From contig NZ_CP029550.1 of NCBI RefSeq assembly GCF_003173715.1, positions 2,294,001-2,358,000 of the forward strand: 64,000 nt of DNA, in the 5' to 3' direction. Source of the DNA: Methylobacterium durans (lineage in GTDB: Bacteria > Pseudomonadota > Alphaproteobacteria > Rhizobiales > Beijerinckiaceae). Both the position numbers and the translations under genes were made by a program. Below the pieces are notes generated by a model. It saw only the letters and a list, made by a program, of their open reading frames with translations, was not told the origin of the DNA and ran no database searches. Numbering within the stretch: the stretch's first letter is position 1; each line of letters starts with the position of its first letter. Shown here piece by piece: positions 1-7,658 of the stretch.

Positions 1-488
1 GACGGTCACTTCTTCGACGTGATCTTCGCCTCACCGAGCGGTTCGACGCCGGTGACGGAAGGCTGGATGGAGCATGCGAGGCTGACGGAGGCGTTTGGCC
101 TGCCGATCCGCATCGTCGGGCCGACCGAGCTCGTCTTCTCCAAGTCCTTCATCAAGCTGCGCCACCGCTACGACGGGCGGACGTCGCGCACGTCCTCCTG
201 AAGACCCATGCCGAGATCGACTGGATGCGGCTGCTCGCCTATCTCGAGGTGCACTGGGAGCTGCTGCTCGTTCATCTCCTCAGCTTCCGCTGGATCTACC
301 CGACGGAGCGCGACCACATCCCCGCCTGGCTCCTCGACGAGCTGCTCGATCGCCTCGCCAAGCAGCGTGCCCTGCCGCCGCCGCAGATGAAGATCTGCCG
401 CGGGCGCATGCTCTCGCGCATCGACTACGAGATCGACGTGAAGGAATGGGGCTTCGCGGATGTCGGCGGTGAGGGCGATTGGCGCTGA
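1..488 (+). CDS. Nucleotidyltransferase-like protein, C-terminal part, frameshifted
   Basis: The gene enters from the left edge. Frame 1 reads to a stop at 201, but the family pattern (a SKSFI segment, then RYDGADVAHVL, then HWELLL and FRWIYPTERDHIPAW) continues in frame 3 up to the stop at 486-488. The break is at GGG 175-177; one more G restores RYDGADVAHVLLKTHAEIDW and a continuous 162-residue tail. I recall this pattern from proteins annotated as nucleotidyltransferases next to metallophosphoesterases, but the catalytic half is outside the window, so the function is a family-level guess. The metallophosphoesterase gene starts 20 bases downstream and is probably co-transcribed. Confidence 0.55.
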   Translation, partial: RSLLRRDLRLTERFDAGDGRLDGACEADGGVWPADPHRRADRARLLQVLHQAAPPLRRADVAHVLLKTHAEIDWMRLLAYLEVHWELLLVHLLSFRWIYPTERDHIPAWLLDELLDRLAKQRALPPPQMKICRGRMLSRIDYEIDVKEWGFADVGGEGDWR

Positions 489-507
489 GGACGAGAGGAG
501 AGACGGC

Positions 508-1227
508 ATGACGGATTCGGGCCGCCTGCGCGTGGCGGCGATCGGCGACCTCCACGTCAAGGAGGATGCCGTCGCGTCCTACCGCGACCTGTTCGGCGAG
601 ATCTCCCGCGAGGCGGACGTGCTGGTGATCGCGGGTGATCTCACCGATCTCGGCAAGCCGCGGGAGGCGGAGCTCTTAGCCGAGGACTTACGCGCCTGCT
701 CGATCCCCGTCGTCGCCGTGCTCGGCAACCACGATTACGAGAGCGACTGCGCCGAGGAGGTCGCCCGTATCCTGCGCCAGGGCGGCATGCGCCTGCTCGA
801 CGGGCAGAGCACCGAGATCGAGGGCGTCGGCTTCGTCGGCGTGAAGGGGTTCGTCGGCGGTTTCGGCCGGCGGATGCTCGGCTCCTTCGGCGAACCCGCC
901 ATCAAGGCGATCGTGGCCGAGAGCGTCAACGAGACGATCCGCCTGGAGAACGCCATGCGGCAGGTGCGCAGCGAGCGCGCCCTCGTCGTGCTGCATTACG
1001 CGCCGATCCCTGAGACCGTCGCCGGCGAGCCGCCCGAGATCTTCCCCTTCCTCGGCAGTTCGCGCCTCGCCGAGACCATCGACCGTTTCCGCGTGAGCGC
1101 GGTCGTCCACGGCCACGCCCATCGCGGCGCCTACGAGGGGCGCACGCCCGGCGGCGCGCCGGTCTACAACGTGGCCCTGCACATCGAGAAGCCGAACGGT
1201 CGCCCCTACGCGCTCCTGGAGATCTGA
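508..1227 (+). CDS. Metallophosphoesterase (calcineurin-like)
   Basis: A 239-residue protein of the calcineurin-like phosphoesterase fold, which hydrolyses phosphoester bonds using two metal ions. The metal-binding blocks are visible in order: GDLH near the N-terminus, then GDLTD, then GNHDYE, then LHYAP and finally VHGHAH near the C-terminus. There is no signal peptide, so it is cytosolic. I chose ATG 508 because a purine-rich site (GAGGAG, 494-499) precedes it; a longer reading from 460 would overlap the upstream gene. The substrate cannot be deduced. Confidence 0.85.
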   Translation: MTDSGRLRVAAIGDLHVKEDAVASYRDLFGEISREADVLVIAGDLTDLGKPREAELLAEDLRACSIPVVAVLGNHDYESDCAEEVARILRQGGMRLLDGQSTEIEGVGFVGVKGFVGGFGRRMLGSFGEPAIKAIVAESVNETIRLENAMRQVRSERALVVLHYAPIPETVAGEPPEIFPFLGSSRLAETIDRFRVSAVVHGHAHRGAYEGRTPGGAPVYNVALHIEKPNGRPYALLEI

Positions 1228-1305
1228 GCGCGACCGGCGGTGTCGGGCTTGATAGACCCGGGCGTCCTGCGTAAGCGCGGCACGGGCGGCGGAGGCTTCG
1301 ACCGG

Positions 1306-1674
1306 ATGAACTATCTCCTCGTGTTCCTCGGCGCCGGCCTCGGCGGCATGGCCCGCCACGGGGTCAACCTCGCCGCGCTCCGGGCAGGTTCCGACTTTCC
1401 CTATGGCACCCTCGTCATCAACGTCCTCGGCTCGGTGCTGATGGGCGTGCTCACGGGTTGGTTCGCCCTGCGCGGCGGGGCACTGGGGGCGCGGCTGTTC
1501 CTGGCGACCGGCGTGCTCGGCGGCTTCACCACCTTCTCGACCTACTCGCTGGAGGCGGTCGTCCTCCTGGAGCGGGGCGCTGTCGGCGCGGCGCTCCTCT
1601 ACATTCTCGGCTCGGTGCTGCTCGGCCTCGGCGGCCTGTTCCTCGGCCTCCTGGCGATGCGGGCGATCCTGTAG
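1306..1674 (+). CDS. crcB: Fluoride efflux channel CrcB/Fluc
   Basis: A 122-residue, four-helix membrane protein of the Fluc family; dual-topology dimers export fluoride ions. Diagnostic features are the GMARH motif after the first helix, INVLGS in helix two and GGFTTFSTY in helix three, and the length is normal for the family. The start is taken at ATG 1306, where the family begins (MNYLLVF); the frame is open further upstream but that extension is not hydrophobic or conserved-looking. I looked for a fluoride riboswitch upstream and did not see a convincing one. Confidence 0.9.
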   Translation: MNYLLVFLGAGLGGMARHGVNLAALRAGSDFPYGTLVINVLGSVLMGVLTGWFALRGGALGARLFLATGVLGGFTTFSTYSLEAVVLLERGAVGAALLYILGSVLLGLGGLFLGLLAMRAIL

Positions 1675-1686
1675 GGCCGGCGCCCC

Positions 1687-2124
1687 GTGGGCCCGCTCCT
1701 CGAATCCTGGCGCTTCTGGGCGCTCCTCGCCGCAGCCTTCGCTGCCGCCACCGCGATCCTCGCCAAGGTCGGCGTCACCGGGGTCAGTGCGGATGCCGCC
1801 ACCTTCGTGCGCACCGCCGTGGTTCTGCTCCTGACCGGCGCCATCCTGGCCGTGACGGGACAGGTGCAGGGGCTCGGCAGCCTGTCCGGCCGAAGCCTCG
1901 TCTTCCTCGTCCTGTCGGGGCTCGCCACCGGCGCCTCCTGGCTCTGCTACTTCCGGGCGCTATCCCTCGGCGACGCGGCCCGTGTGGCGCCGATCGACAA
2001 GCTGAGCGTCGTGCTGGTGGCCCTGTTCGGCGCGCTCTTCCTCGGCGAATCGCTCTCGTTCCTCAGCTGGATCGGCGTCGGGCTGATCGCGGCGGGCGCG
2101 ATGCTCGTCGCCTTTGCGGGCTGA
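1687..2124 (+). CDS. EamA-family small permease (single EamA domain)
   Basis: A 145-residue hydrophobic protein with about five transmembrane helices and one EamA (DMT) domain. The end of the domain is recognisable: APIDKLSVVLVALFGALF, then GES, then a last helix IGVGLIAAGAMLV. Proteins of about 140 residues with one domain form a known subgroup thought to work as dimers, in contrast to the usual ten-helix permeases. The start is GTG 1687, twelve bases after crcB stops, so the two are likely co-transcribed. The substrate is unknown. Confidence 0.75.
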   Translation: MGPLLESWRFWALLAAAFAAATAILAKVGVTGVSADAATFVRTAVVLLLTGAILAVTGQVQGLGSLSGRSLVFLVLSGLATGASWLCYFRALSLGDAARVAPIDKLSVVLVALFGALFLGESLSFLSWIGVGLIAAGAMLVAFAG

Positions 2125-2348
2125 GGCACCGGGCTATCGGAGCGGTTCATCGTGCCGCGTGGAACCATCCAAGCCGCGCGCATGCCTGCGGGTTTCGCCG
2201 TTGATGGAACGAATCCAATTTGAAGCGACTGTAAACTGTCGATCTCCCCAAACTTAAATGATTTCTAATCTTTCTCGATTCGCTTGATTACTCGGGCCAA
2301 CACTGTCCATCTGTCTTCGCGGCGCCGCGATGCGCGAAGGAGACCAGG

Positions 2349-2504
2349 ATGGCACGGGCCCTGAACCTGATACGAGGCTGCGCGCGGCTCGCGTGGTGGG
2401 ACGGCTCCTGCCTCGACATGCGCCTGCACCGCCTCACCGACCTGATCGATTTCGTCGCCACGAGCCCCGCGCCGGTCCCCGCGCGCCGGGAGGTGCGCCG
2501 GTGA
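2349..2504 (+). CDS. Small hypothetical protein (51 residues)
   Basis: A short frame from ATG 2349 with a strong Shine-Dalgarno site (AAGGAG, 2338-2343). It encodes a basic peptide beginning MARALNLIRG with a WWDGS segment and ending in an Arg-rich tail. I do not recognise it. Its stop overlaps the GTG start of the next frame as GTGA, a sign of translational coupling. An AT-rich stretch at about 2215-2290 lies upstream and probably carries the promoter. Confidence 0.45.
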   Translation: MARALNLIRGCARLAWWDGSCLDMRLHRLTDLIDFVATSPAPVPARREVRR

Positions 2505-2833
2505 CGATCGTGGCGAGGGAGGCCGCGCCCTGCTGCGCGGAAGAGGAGCGACGGCTCAGCAAGCTCGAACAGGCCCTGCTGCGCACATTCTGGCAGAGCC
2601 TCGGGAACGATCCGCTGCCGCCGATGACGGCGCTTGAGGCGGCGGCACGGGTGGTGGGCATCCTCTATGCGCAGGTGGCCCGCGCCCACGAGGGGCCGAA
2701 TGGCTGCCGCTGCGGCTGGGAGCCCGATCCCGACAGTGACCTGATCGTGCTGGAGGCGAACCTCGCCGCCGCGCTGCTGGCGCCCGAGCGCGGACCCGAT
2801 CTCGCGCGGATGCCGGCGGCGGGCCGCGCCTGA
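2501..2833 (+). CDS. Hypothetical protein, coupled to the preceding small gene
   Basis: A 110-residue soluble protein starting at GTG 2501, whose first bases overlap the stop of the upstream 51-residue gene. The sequence contains a Cys pair (PCCAEE), a helical stretch with LEQALLRTFW and a CRCGWEPDPDSDL segment; the three central cysteines could bind a metal, but this is speculation. An alternative longer reading from 2330 exists but would ignore the strong site used by the upstream small gene. Family unknown. Confidence 0.5.
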   Translation: MTIVAREAAPCCAEEERRLSKLEQALLRTFWQSLGNDPLPPMTALEAAARVVGILYAQVARAHEGPNGCRCGWEPDPDSDLIVLEANLAAALLAPERGPDLARMPAAGRA

Positions 2834-2905
2834 GAACCCTACACGATTTACTCACCCCTTCCGGGCGATGATGGAGGCGATTCAGGACCGCTCCGGAGAC
2901 CTCGG

Positions 2906-3073
2906 ATGGACGGCTTCTATCGCGGCGTCGAGGCGTCGCTCCTCGTCCTCAGCCTCGCCCTCGGCATCGGCGCCATCGCCGTGCATCCGCGGGAGCGTCC
3001 GCCCGAGCCCGCGCAGATCTCCGTGACGCTGCCGATGCTCTCCGTGACGGCGGATGGTGCGCGCCCGAACTGA
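2906..3073 (+). CDS. Small single-pass membrane protein (55 residues)
   Basis: Starts at ATG 2906 with GGAG at 2895-2898 as a plausible ribosome site. Residues about 8-26 (VEASLLVLSLALGIGAIAV) form one hydrophobic helix followed by a Pro/Arg-rich and then polar tail. Not recognised. Many alphaproteobacteria carry such uncharacterised tiny membrane proteins. It converges with the iron permease gene on the other strand, with 24 bases between the two stop codons. Confidence 0.45.
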   Translation: MDGFYRGVEASLLVLSLALGIGAIAVHPRERPPEPAQISVTLPMLSVTADGARPN

Positions 3074-3097
3074 GGGCGCGCCGTCCGGCCGACACGC

Positions 3098-3922
3098 TCA
3101 GGACAGGGCCTGCGCCGCTTTGGCCTTGCCGTCCGACGCCCGGCCCGACTTGCGGACCGAGAGCAGGGTCAGGCAGAGGATGGCTGCGACCACGAGGGCG
3201 CCCTGGACGCCGAGCGCTTCCCAGCTGCCGTTGAAGCCGAGATCGGTCACGAGTTCCGGCACGCCGTCATTGTGCACGGACACGATCGTCTGCTCCTGCA
3301 TCTCCTGCAGGGCCTGACCGACGAGGCGCAGGCCCATCACGAACAGGAAGGCGGAGGTGATCAGGAACATCGGCCGCAGCGGCAGGCGCAGCGCCAGCCA
3401 CTGCATGGCGACGAACATCGCCGTGAGCGCCACCGTCGCGACGGCGAGGCCGCCCAGCAGCGAGCCGTCGAAGCCGTTCGCCGTCCGCGCCAGCGCGTGC
3501 AGGAACAGCACGGTCTCGGCGCCCTCACGGAACACGGCCAGGAAGGCGATGCCGGCGAGCGACAGGACGGTGCCCGCGCCGAGCGCCCGCTCGGCCATCC
3601 GGTTCAGGTCCGCCTGCCAGGCCCTCGGATCCTGCCGCAGGAACAGCCAGCCGCTCATGTAGAACATCAGAGCAGCGGCGAGCAGCATCACCGCCGCCTC
3701 GACGAGGTCGTTGTGGTTGCCGTCGTAGTAGGTCTCGAAGACCCAGGCCATCGCGAGACTGGCGAGTGCTGCCGCGGCCGCACCGGCATACAGCGGGGTG
3801 ATCTTCTCGGGCGCACCCGCCCGCCGCAGGAAGGCAGCCAGCGCCGCGATGACCAGAAGTGCCTCCAATCCCTCGCGGAACAGGATCGTGAAGGCCTGAA
3901 CGAACGTCGATCCGTCCGCCAT
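3098..3922 (-). CDS. FTR1-family high-affinity iron permease
   Basis: A 274-residue integral membrane protein with about seven helices, the permease of EfeUOB/FTR1-type iron uptake. Both hallmark REGxE motifs are present: FREGLEALLVI in the first helix and FREGAETVLF in the middle of the protein; these glutamates bind iron during transport. The start is ATG 3922, the point at which FTR1 proteins begin (MADGSTF), rather than the upstream codon at 3982. No EfeO or EfeB partner is adjacent, so it may work with a partner elsewhere or alone. Two Irr-type inverted repeats precede the gene, so iron-dependent control is likely. Confidence 0.88.
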   Translation of the reverse strand: MADGSTFVQAFTILFREGLEALLVIAALAAFLRRAGAPEKITPLYAGAAAAALASLAMAWVFETYYDGNHNDLVEAAVMLLAAALMFYMSGWLFLRQDPRAWQADLNRMAERALGAGTVLSLAGIAFLAVFREGAETVLFLHALARTANGFDGSLLGGLAVATVALTAMFVAMQWLALRLPLRPMFLITSAFLFVMGLRLVGQALQEMQEQTIVSVHNDGVPELVTDLGFNGSWEALGVQGALVVAAILCLTLLSVRKSGRASDGKAKAAQALS

Positions 3923-3935
3923 GATGAGACTCCAG

Positions 3936-3952
3936 TTTAGAAGTGTTCGAAT
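3936..3952. promoter_or_regulatory. Irr-box (ICE)-like site 1
   Basis: The bases TTTAGAA-GTG-TTCGAAT match the rhizobial Irr/ICE consensus TTTAGAANNNTTCTAAA at most positions. It lies 14-30 bases upstream of the iron permease start, where binding would block or modulate transcription. Assignment rests on the consensus I recall for Irr; RirA or Fur sites look different. Confidence 0.55.
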
Positions 3953-3987
3953 GAGATGCGGGCAGGCCCAAACCTGTCGCATCGAAG

Positions 3988-4004
3988 CTTAGAAGCGTTC
4001 TTAA
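3988..4004. promoter_or_regulatory. Irr-box (ICE)-like site 2
   Basis: CTTAGAA-GCG-TTCTTAA, a near-perfect inverted repeat with the same 7-3-7 layout as site 1 and 52 bases further upstream (about five helical turns). Two aligned copies make chance less likely and suggest cooperative binding by Irr upstream of the FTR1 permease. Confidence 0.6.
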
Positions 4005-4306
4005 GAAGGACGATTCACGAGTCAGATCTGAGAAAGATCGAGGATCTGCTTTCCGCGCCCTGACTAGTACCGCGCGGGCGTTGCGGCAAGACGATTGCAC
4101 GCGGCGCAGGGGCGCGGGGCTTGCACGAACTCCGGCCGCCGATCGCAGCAAGGGCCGTACGCCGCCTTCACGGGCGCGTGAACGAAAGCCGAAAAGTCCT
4201 GCAACCGAATGGCCCCGTCGCGAATTACCGATCCAGACAGGCAGCAGTACGCCGCTGTACAATCCAGAAACGTAGGACGCGCCGTCATCGGCGTGCGAGC
4301 AGAACG
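4005..4306. other. Intergenic region upstream of the iron permease
   Basis: About 300 bases between the divergent iron permease and a small secreted protein gene. Apart from the Irr-like sites just to its left I see no gene, terminator or clear promoter motif here. Confidence 0.4.
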
Positions 4307-4557
4307 ATGATTCTGAAGAAAACCGCTGTGTCCGCGATCCTGGCCGCCTCTGTTCTGCTCGGGGAGAGTCGGGGGCACTCGCCGCTCCGGCGGCGGACCA
4401 GAGCCCGACCCGCGTCGCCGACGCGAGCCAGACCGTGCGGCCCGTCGCTTCGGTGACCGAGGGCGAGGATGATACGGCCAATTGCAGCCGCTCCCGCCGC
4501 CGCCTCTGGGTCGAGGGCGAAGGCTGGATCGTCCGGCGCGTCACCACCTGCCGTTGA
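4307..4557 (+). CDS. Small secreted protein, frameshifted
   Basis: ATG 4307 begins a signal peptide (MILKKTAVSAILAASVLLG), but that frame then runs into low-sense sequence. Frame +2 continues as a typical signal peptidase region (GALAAPAADQ) and a mature part with DDTANCSRSRRRLWVEGEGW and a last VTTCR, ending at TGA 4555-4557. Adding one G in the G-rich stretch around 4360-4377 joins them into an 83-residue exported protein with two cysteines. Function unknown. A clear rho-independent terminator follows 30 bases later. Confidence 0.55.
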
Positions 4558-4586
4558 ACCGACGCCCGATCCACTGAGCGCCGGAG

Positions 4587-4610
4587 CCCCGCGTCCACCG
4601 CGGGGTTTTT
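4587..4610 (+). terminator. Rho-independent terminator
   Basis: Perfect stem CCCCGCG (4587-4593) / CGCGGGG (4599-4605) with a five-base loop, followed directly by five T residues. It ends the small secreted protein transcript. Confidence 0.85.
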
Positions 4611-4728
4611 CATGGGTCGAGCCCCCCACTCCTACGCACTCTGCGCGGCTGGCTGCTGCGGGCGCGCGGAACGAGGCTGCGCCGTACGGGTTTCCCGGAT
4701 TGCTGTCGTCGCGTCGGAGCGTTGCCGC

Positions 4729-5193
4729 ATGCCCTCGAACTCTCGCGCCCGTCTCGTAGCCGCTACCGCCCTCGGCCTCGCGCTCGCCGGGCCCGCCCTC
4801 GCGGACCCCTATCGGGAGGGCGGCGTCATCGTCGGATACGGCAATGCCGGATATGGCGGCGCCTACGGCTTCGCGGATGGCCTGGTCGGAGGCTCCTATA
4901 TCGGCGCCCCCTTCACCCGGGTGCCGCGCCCGAGCGAGATCGTGCCGGCCCCCTGGACCTACGGCACCTACGGCGTGCCGACCTTCTCCGGCAAGCGCCA
5001 AGCCCCGGTCGGCGAGCCGACACTCTACGTGATCGACGCGCCCGCCGCCCGCTCCAGAGTCTCGGGCAGAACGACGCCGGCCAAGTCGCGGATCCAGTCT
5101 CGCGCGCGAGACGGACAATGGTCGCGGCTCGATTCCGGCGCGGCCTCAGCGGGCGGTGTCCGCGTGATCACCGTCTCCGTCCCCCGCCGCTGA
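4729..5193 (+). CDS. Exported hypothetical protein
   Basis: A 154-residue protein with a clear Sec signal peptide (residues 1-25, ending PALADP). The mature part starts with a Gly/Tyr-rich stretch (GYGNAGYGGAYG) and contains PWTYGTYGVPTFSGK, a middle YVIDAP, and a basic C-terminal half ending in VPRR. The start is ATG 4729; the upstream in-frame ATG at 4612 would place 39 residues ahead of the signal peptide. Likely periplasmic; no recognised domain. Its 3' end overlaps the convergent neighbour by 26 bases. Confidence 0.65.
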   Translation: MPSNSRARLVAATALGLALAGPALADPYREGGVIVGYGNAGYGGAYGFADGLVGGSYIGAPFTRVPRPSEIVPAPWTYGTYGVPTFSGKRQAPVGEPTLYVIDAPAARSRVSGRTTPAKSRIQSRARDGQWSRLDSGAASAGGVRVITVSVPRR

Positions 5194-5578
5194 CCGGATC
5201 GTCGGGCTCAGCCGCCTCGAATTTGAGGCCGGCGTACCACGCGGCGTAGCCGGTGCTGCGCGCGAGACGCCGATTCTCGTCCGGCGCACCGTCCCGCCAC
5301 CAGACCGGACCGCGCTCGCCGAGCCCGACCTTCGCGGCGTCGACCGCGCTCCGTGCCGCCGCGAGCTTGGCGGAGGCCTGCGCCTCGCCCCGTCGCTGCG
5401 CCGCCTTGGCATCCCGTACGGCCCGGCGTGCCGCCATCAGCGCGTGCACCAGCGCCTCGCGGCGCTCCTCGGCCAGATCCGGATTCGCGCGGCGCCAGAG
5501 GCGACCCCGCACCACGATGTAGCGACCGTCGGGCGTGACGGGCGCAGGGCCTCCCGCTCGCCGAGGGAATTCATCCAC
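5168..5578 (-). CDS. Conserved hypothetical protein (GRYIVVRGRLWRR family)
   Basis: A 136-residue soluble protein. The N-terminal block PVTPDGRYIVVRGRLWRRANP, the coiled Ala/Arg-rich middle and the GERGPVWWRDGAPDENR block are hallmarks of a small uncharacterised family common in alpha- and betaproteobacteria. GTG 5578 is placed nine bases after an AGGAG site; GTG 5584 is an alternative. The frame is open further upstream, but that part overlaps the start of the divergent diguanylate cyclase. Function unknown. Confidence 0.7.
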   Translation of the reverse strand: MDEFPRRAGGPAPVTPDGRYIVVRGRLWRRANPDLAEERREALVHALMAARRAVRDAKAAQRRGEAQASAKLAAARSAVDAAKVGLGERGPVWWRDGAPDENRRLARSTGYAAWYAGLKFEAAEPDDPVSGGGRRR

Positions 5579-5687
5579 CGACACGTACTCCTGAGTTGCG
5601 AACCCGGATCGGGATGCTCGCCCTTCGCGACAAATTAAGACTTGGCGCCCAAGATCGACCCATTCGCTCGCATCGAGTCCTGCTCCC

Positions 5688-6584
5688 ATGCACATCGTCA
5701 TCGTCGATTCGAGCCGCGTCGTGCTCAAGATCGTCGCTGGACTGCTCGAACCGCGCGGGTATCAGGTCGACGCCTTCACGGATTCCGAGGAAGCCCTGGC
5801 CTTCCTCACGCACACGGCCACGGTGCGGGTGCTGATCACCAGCCTCGAAGTACGCCCCTTGAGCGGGCTGGAACTGTGCTGGTCCGCCCGGCTTCTCGCC
5901 GAGGCCCGCCGCCCCCTCTACGTGATCACGATGTCCTCGGCCCGGAATGCCCGCAATCTCGCCGAAGCCCTCGACAGCGGCGCCGACGACTTCATCGAGA
6001 AGCCGCCGGGCGCCGAGGAGTTGCACGCGCGCCTGCGCGCCGCCGAGCGGCTCACCACCATGCAGGACGAATTGATCCGTCTCGCGGAGACGGACCCGCT
6101 TACCGGCCTGCTCAACCGCCGCGCCTTCTTCGCGCGCATCCAGGCGGCGGCCGACCGGGTCGGCAATCACGGCCGGATGTCCGCGATCCTCGTCGACATC
6201 GACCATTTCAAGCGGATCAACGACGAGCACGGCCACGATGTCGGCGACGCGGCGATCCAGGCCGTGGCGCGCCTTCTCAGCGGCGAGGGCATCGCTGGGC
6301 GTCTCGGCGGCGAGGAATTCGCCCTCGCGCTGCCGAACCGCTCCCTGGAGGAGGGCGAGGCCCATGCCGGGCGCCTGCGCCTTCTCGCCCGCGACCTGCG
6401 CATCCGCGGCAGCCGTGGCCCGGTGCGCCTCACCTGCAGCTTCGGCGTGAGCTGCTGGACCGAGGGTGAGACCGTGGCGGGCCTGCTCAAGCGGGCCGAC
6501 ATCGCGCTCTACGAGGCGAAATCCACGGGCCGCGACCGCGTGGTCTCCGCCGAGACCGAACTCGTCCTGGCGCGCGCCGGCTGA
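5688..6584 (+). CDS. Diguanylate cyclase with degenerate receiver domain
   Basis: A 298-residue response-regulator-like protein: an N-terminal receiver domain (about 1-120) and a C-terminal GGDEF domain (about 130-290) that makes cyclic di-GMP from two GTP. The active-site loop is GGEEF (207-211) with the upstream DIDHFKRINDEHGHDVGD block intact, so activity is expected. No RxxD inhibitory site precedes the loop, so product inhibition is unlikely. In the receiver, the phosphate-accepting Asp is replaced by Ser52 (ITSLEV), while Lys105 is kept, so classical phosphorylation control is doubtful. No membrane segment. Confidence 0.88.
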   Translation: MHIVIVDSSRVVLKIVAGLLEPRGYQVDAFTDSEEALAFLTHTATVRVLITSLEVRPLSGLELCWSARLLAEARRPLYVITMSSARNARNLAEALDSGADDFIEKPPGAEELHARLRAAERLTTMQDELIRLAETDPLTGLLNRRAFFARIQAAADRVGNHGRMSAILVDIDHFKRINDEHGHDVGDAAIQAVARLLSGEGIAGRLGGEEFALALPNRSLEEGEAHAGRLRLLARDLRIRGSRGPVRLTCSFGVSCWTEGETVAGLLKRADIALYEAKSTGRDRVVSAETELVLARAG

Positions 6585-6957
6585 GCGGACGAGGCCCCCT
6601 CCCGCGGCTGCGGCACCGGTGTGCGAGGCTCGCCGAGGCGCCGGGATCCGGGTGCTCCTGCCCCGACGGGATCGGGCTCGTCCGAATTCAGAAGCCCGAA
6701 ACGGTATCGTCAGCGGTCCGCGAGGAGTCCTCGCGCAGACCGCGCCACGTTGTTCGCGATCACCGGCATGATTCGGAACAGGGGCCGTTAAAGATTCTGT
6801 TTCTTTGCGGCACAGCGTTCTTCCTGCACCGGCGCAGAATCCGAATTTCACGCACACTTAACCATTTTGAACCCGCCTAAACCCCTGGAATGACTCTTGA
6901 AATACCCCCTCCAACCCGGCGAATCTGTTTCGAGCCGGGATCGAAGGGGTGACCGGG
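6585..6957. other. Intergenic control region
   Basis: A 373-base gap with a relatively AT-rich part (about 6780-6900) just before the LuxR-type regulator. I see no coding frame or terminator; it probably holds that gene's promoter. Confidence 0.35.
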
Positions 6958-7635
6958 ATGAGTCGAGCAGTGGGAGTTCTGGTGGTGGACGGCCCCCAGG
7001 AGGTGTGTCCGACCTTTCGTGCGACGCTGGAGCATCTGCCCGCCGTCCACACGATCGGCGAGGCGGACTTGGCGACGGCCGATCCCCACAACACGGTCGC
7101 CCTCGTCTTCGTGGACGGCCGCGCCGCCGATGCGGTGGCCCGCGTCACGGGCCTGCGGGAGCGGCTGCCGGCGCTTCGGACGCTCATCGCCTTCGAGGCC
7201 CTGACGGCCCCGGATCTGAACACCCTGCTGGAGGCGGGCGCCGATGGCTTCGTGGCCCGCTCCGCCTCCCCGCATTCGATCTGCACGGCATTGCTGGCCC
7301 TCGTCGAGGGGGCGGCCTCCCTCGCCGAAGCCCGCGAGATTCCGGCTCCCGAAGCGCCCGACGCCCTTGGGCTGACGCCCCGCGAGGCCGAGGTGCTGCG
7401 CTTCCTCAGCGCCGGCTTCAGCAACAAGGAGGTGGCCCGCCGCCTCACCCTCAGCGTGCGCACGGTGGAGACGCACCGGCTCAACCTGCGCCGCAAGACC
7501 CAGACCGGGCGACTCAAGGATCTCGTGTCGCTCGCCCGTCAGCTCGGCCTCTCGCCCGTCGTCGACAGCGACACCGCGCGCCGCCTGGGCGACGGCGCGC
7601 GCATCACCAGCCCGGACGGGGCCGCCCGCCACTGA
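6958..7635 (+). CDS. LuxR/FixJ-type transcriptional regulator with atypical receiver
   Basis: A 225-residue protein with an N-terminal receiver-like fold and a C-terminal LuxR helix-turn-helix (about 135-185: LTPREAEVLRFLSAGFSNKEVA ... VRTVETHR). The likely phospho-Asp is Asp53 (VFVDGR), but the acidic pair at the N-terminus is reduced to one Asp (VVDGPQE), and the usual Lys and Thr/Ser positions are unclear. It may therefore be only partly phosphorylation-dependent. Start ATG 6958 has an AAGGGG site nine bases upstream; GTG 6949 is possible but badly spaced. No sensor kinase is adjacent. Confidence 0.8.
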   Translation: MSRAVGVLVVDGPQEVCPTFRATLEHLPAVHTIGEADLATADPHNTVALVFVDGRAADAVARVTGLRERLPALRTLIAFEALTAPDLNTLLEAGADGFVARSASPHSICTALLALVEGAASLAEAREIPAPEAPDALGLTPREAEVLRFLSAGFSNKEVARRLTLSVRTVETHRLNLRRKTQTGRLKDLVSLARQLGLSPVVDSDTARRLGDGARITSPDGAARH

Positions 7636-7658
7636 GGGCAGCCCGGCTTGGCCGTGGC

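Noticed and set aside
1228..1305. A fluoride riboswitch upstream of crcB
   Set aside because: I looked for the conserved fluoride aptamer pattern and did not see it; the space is also short.
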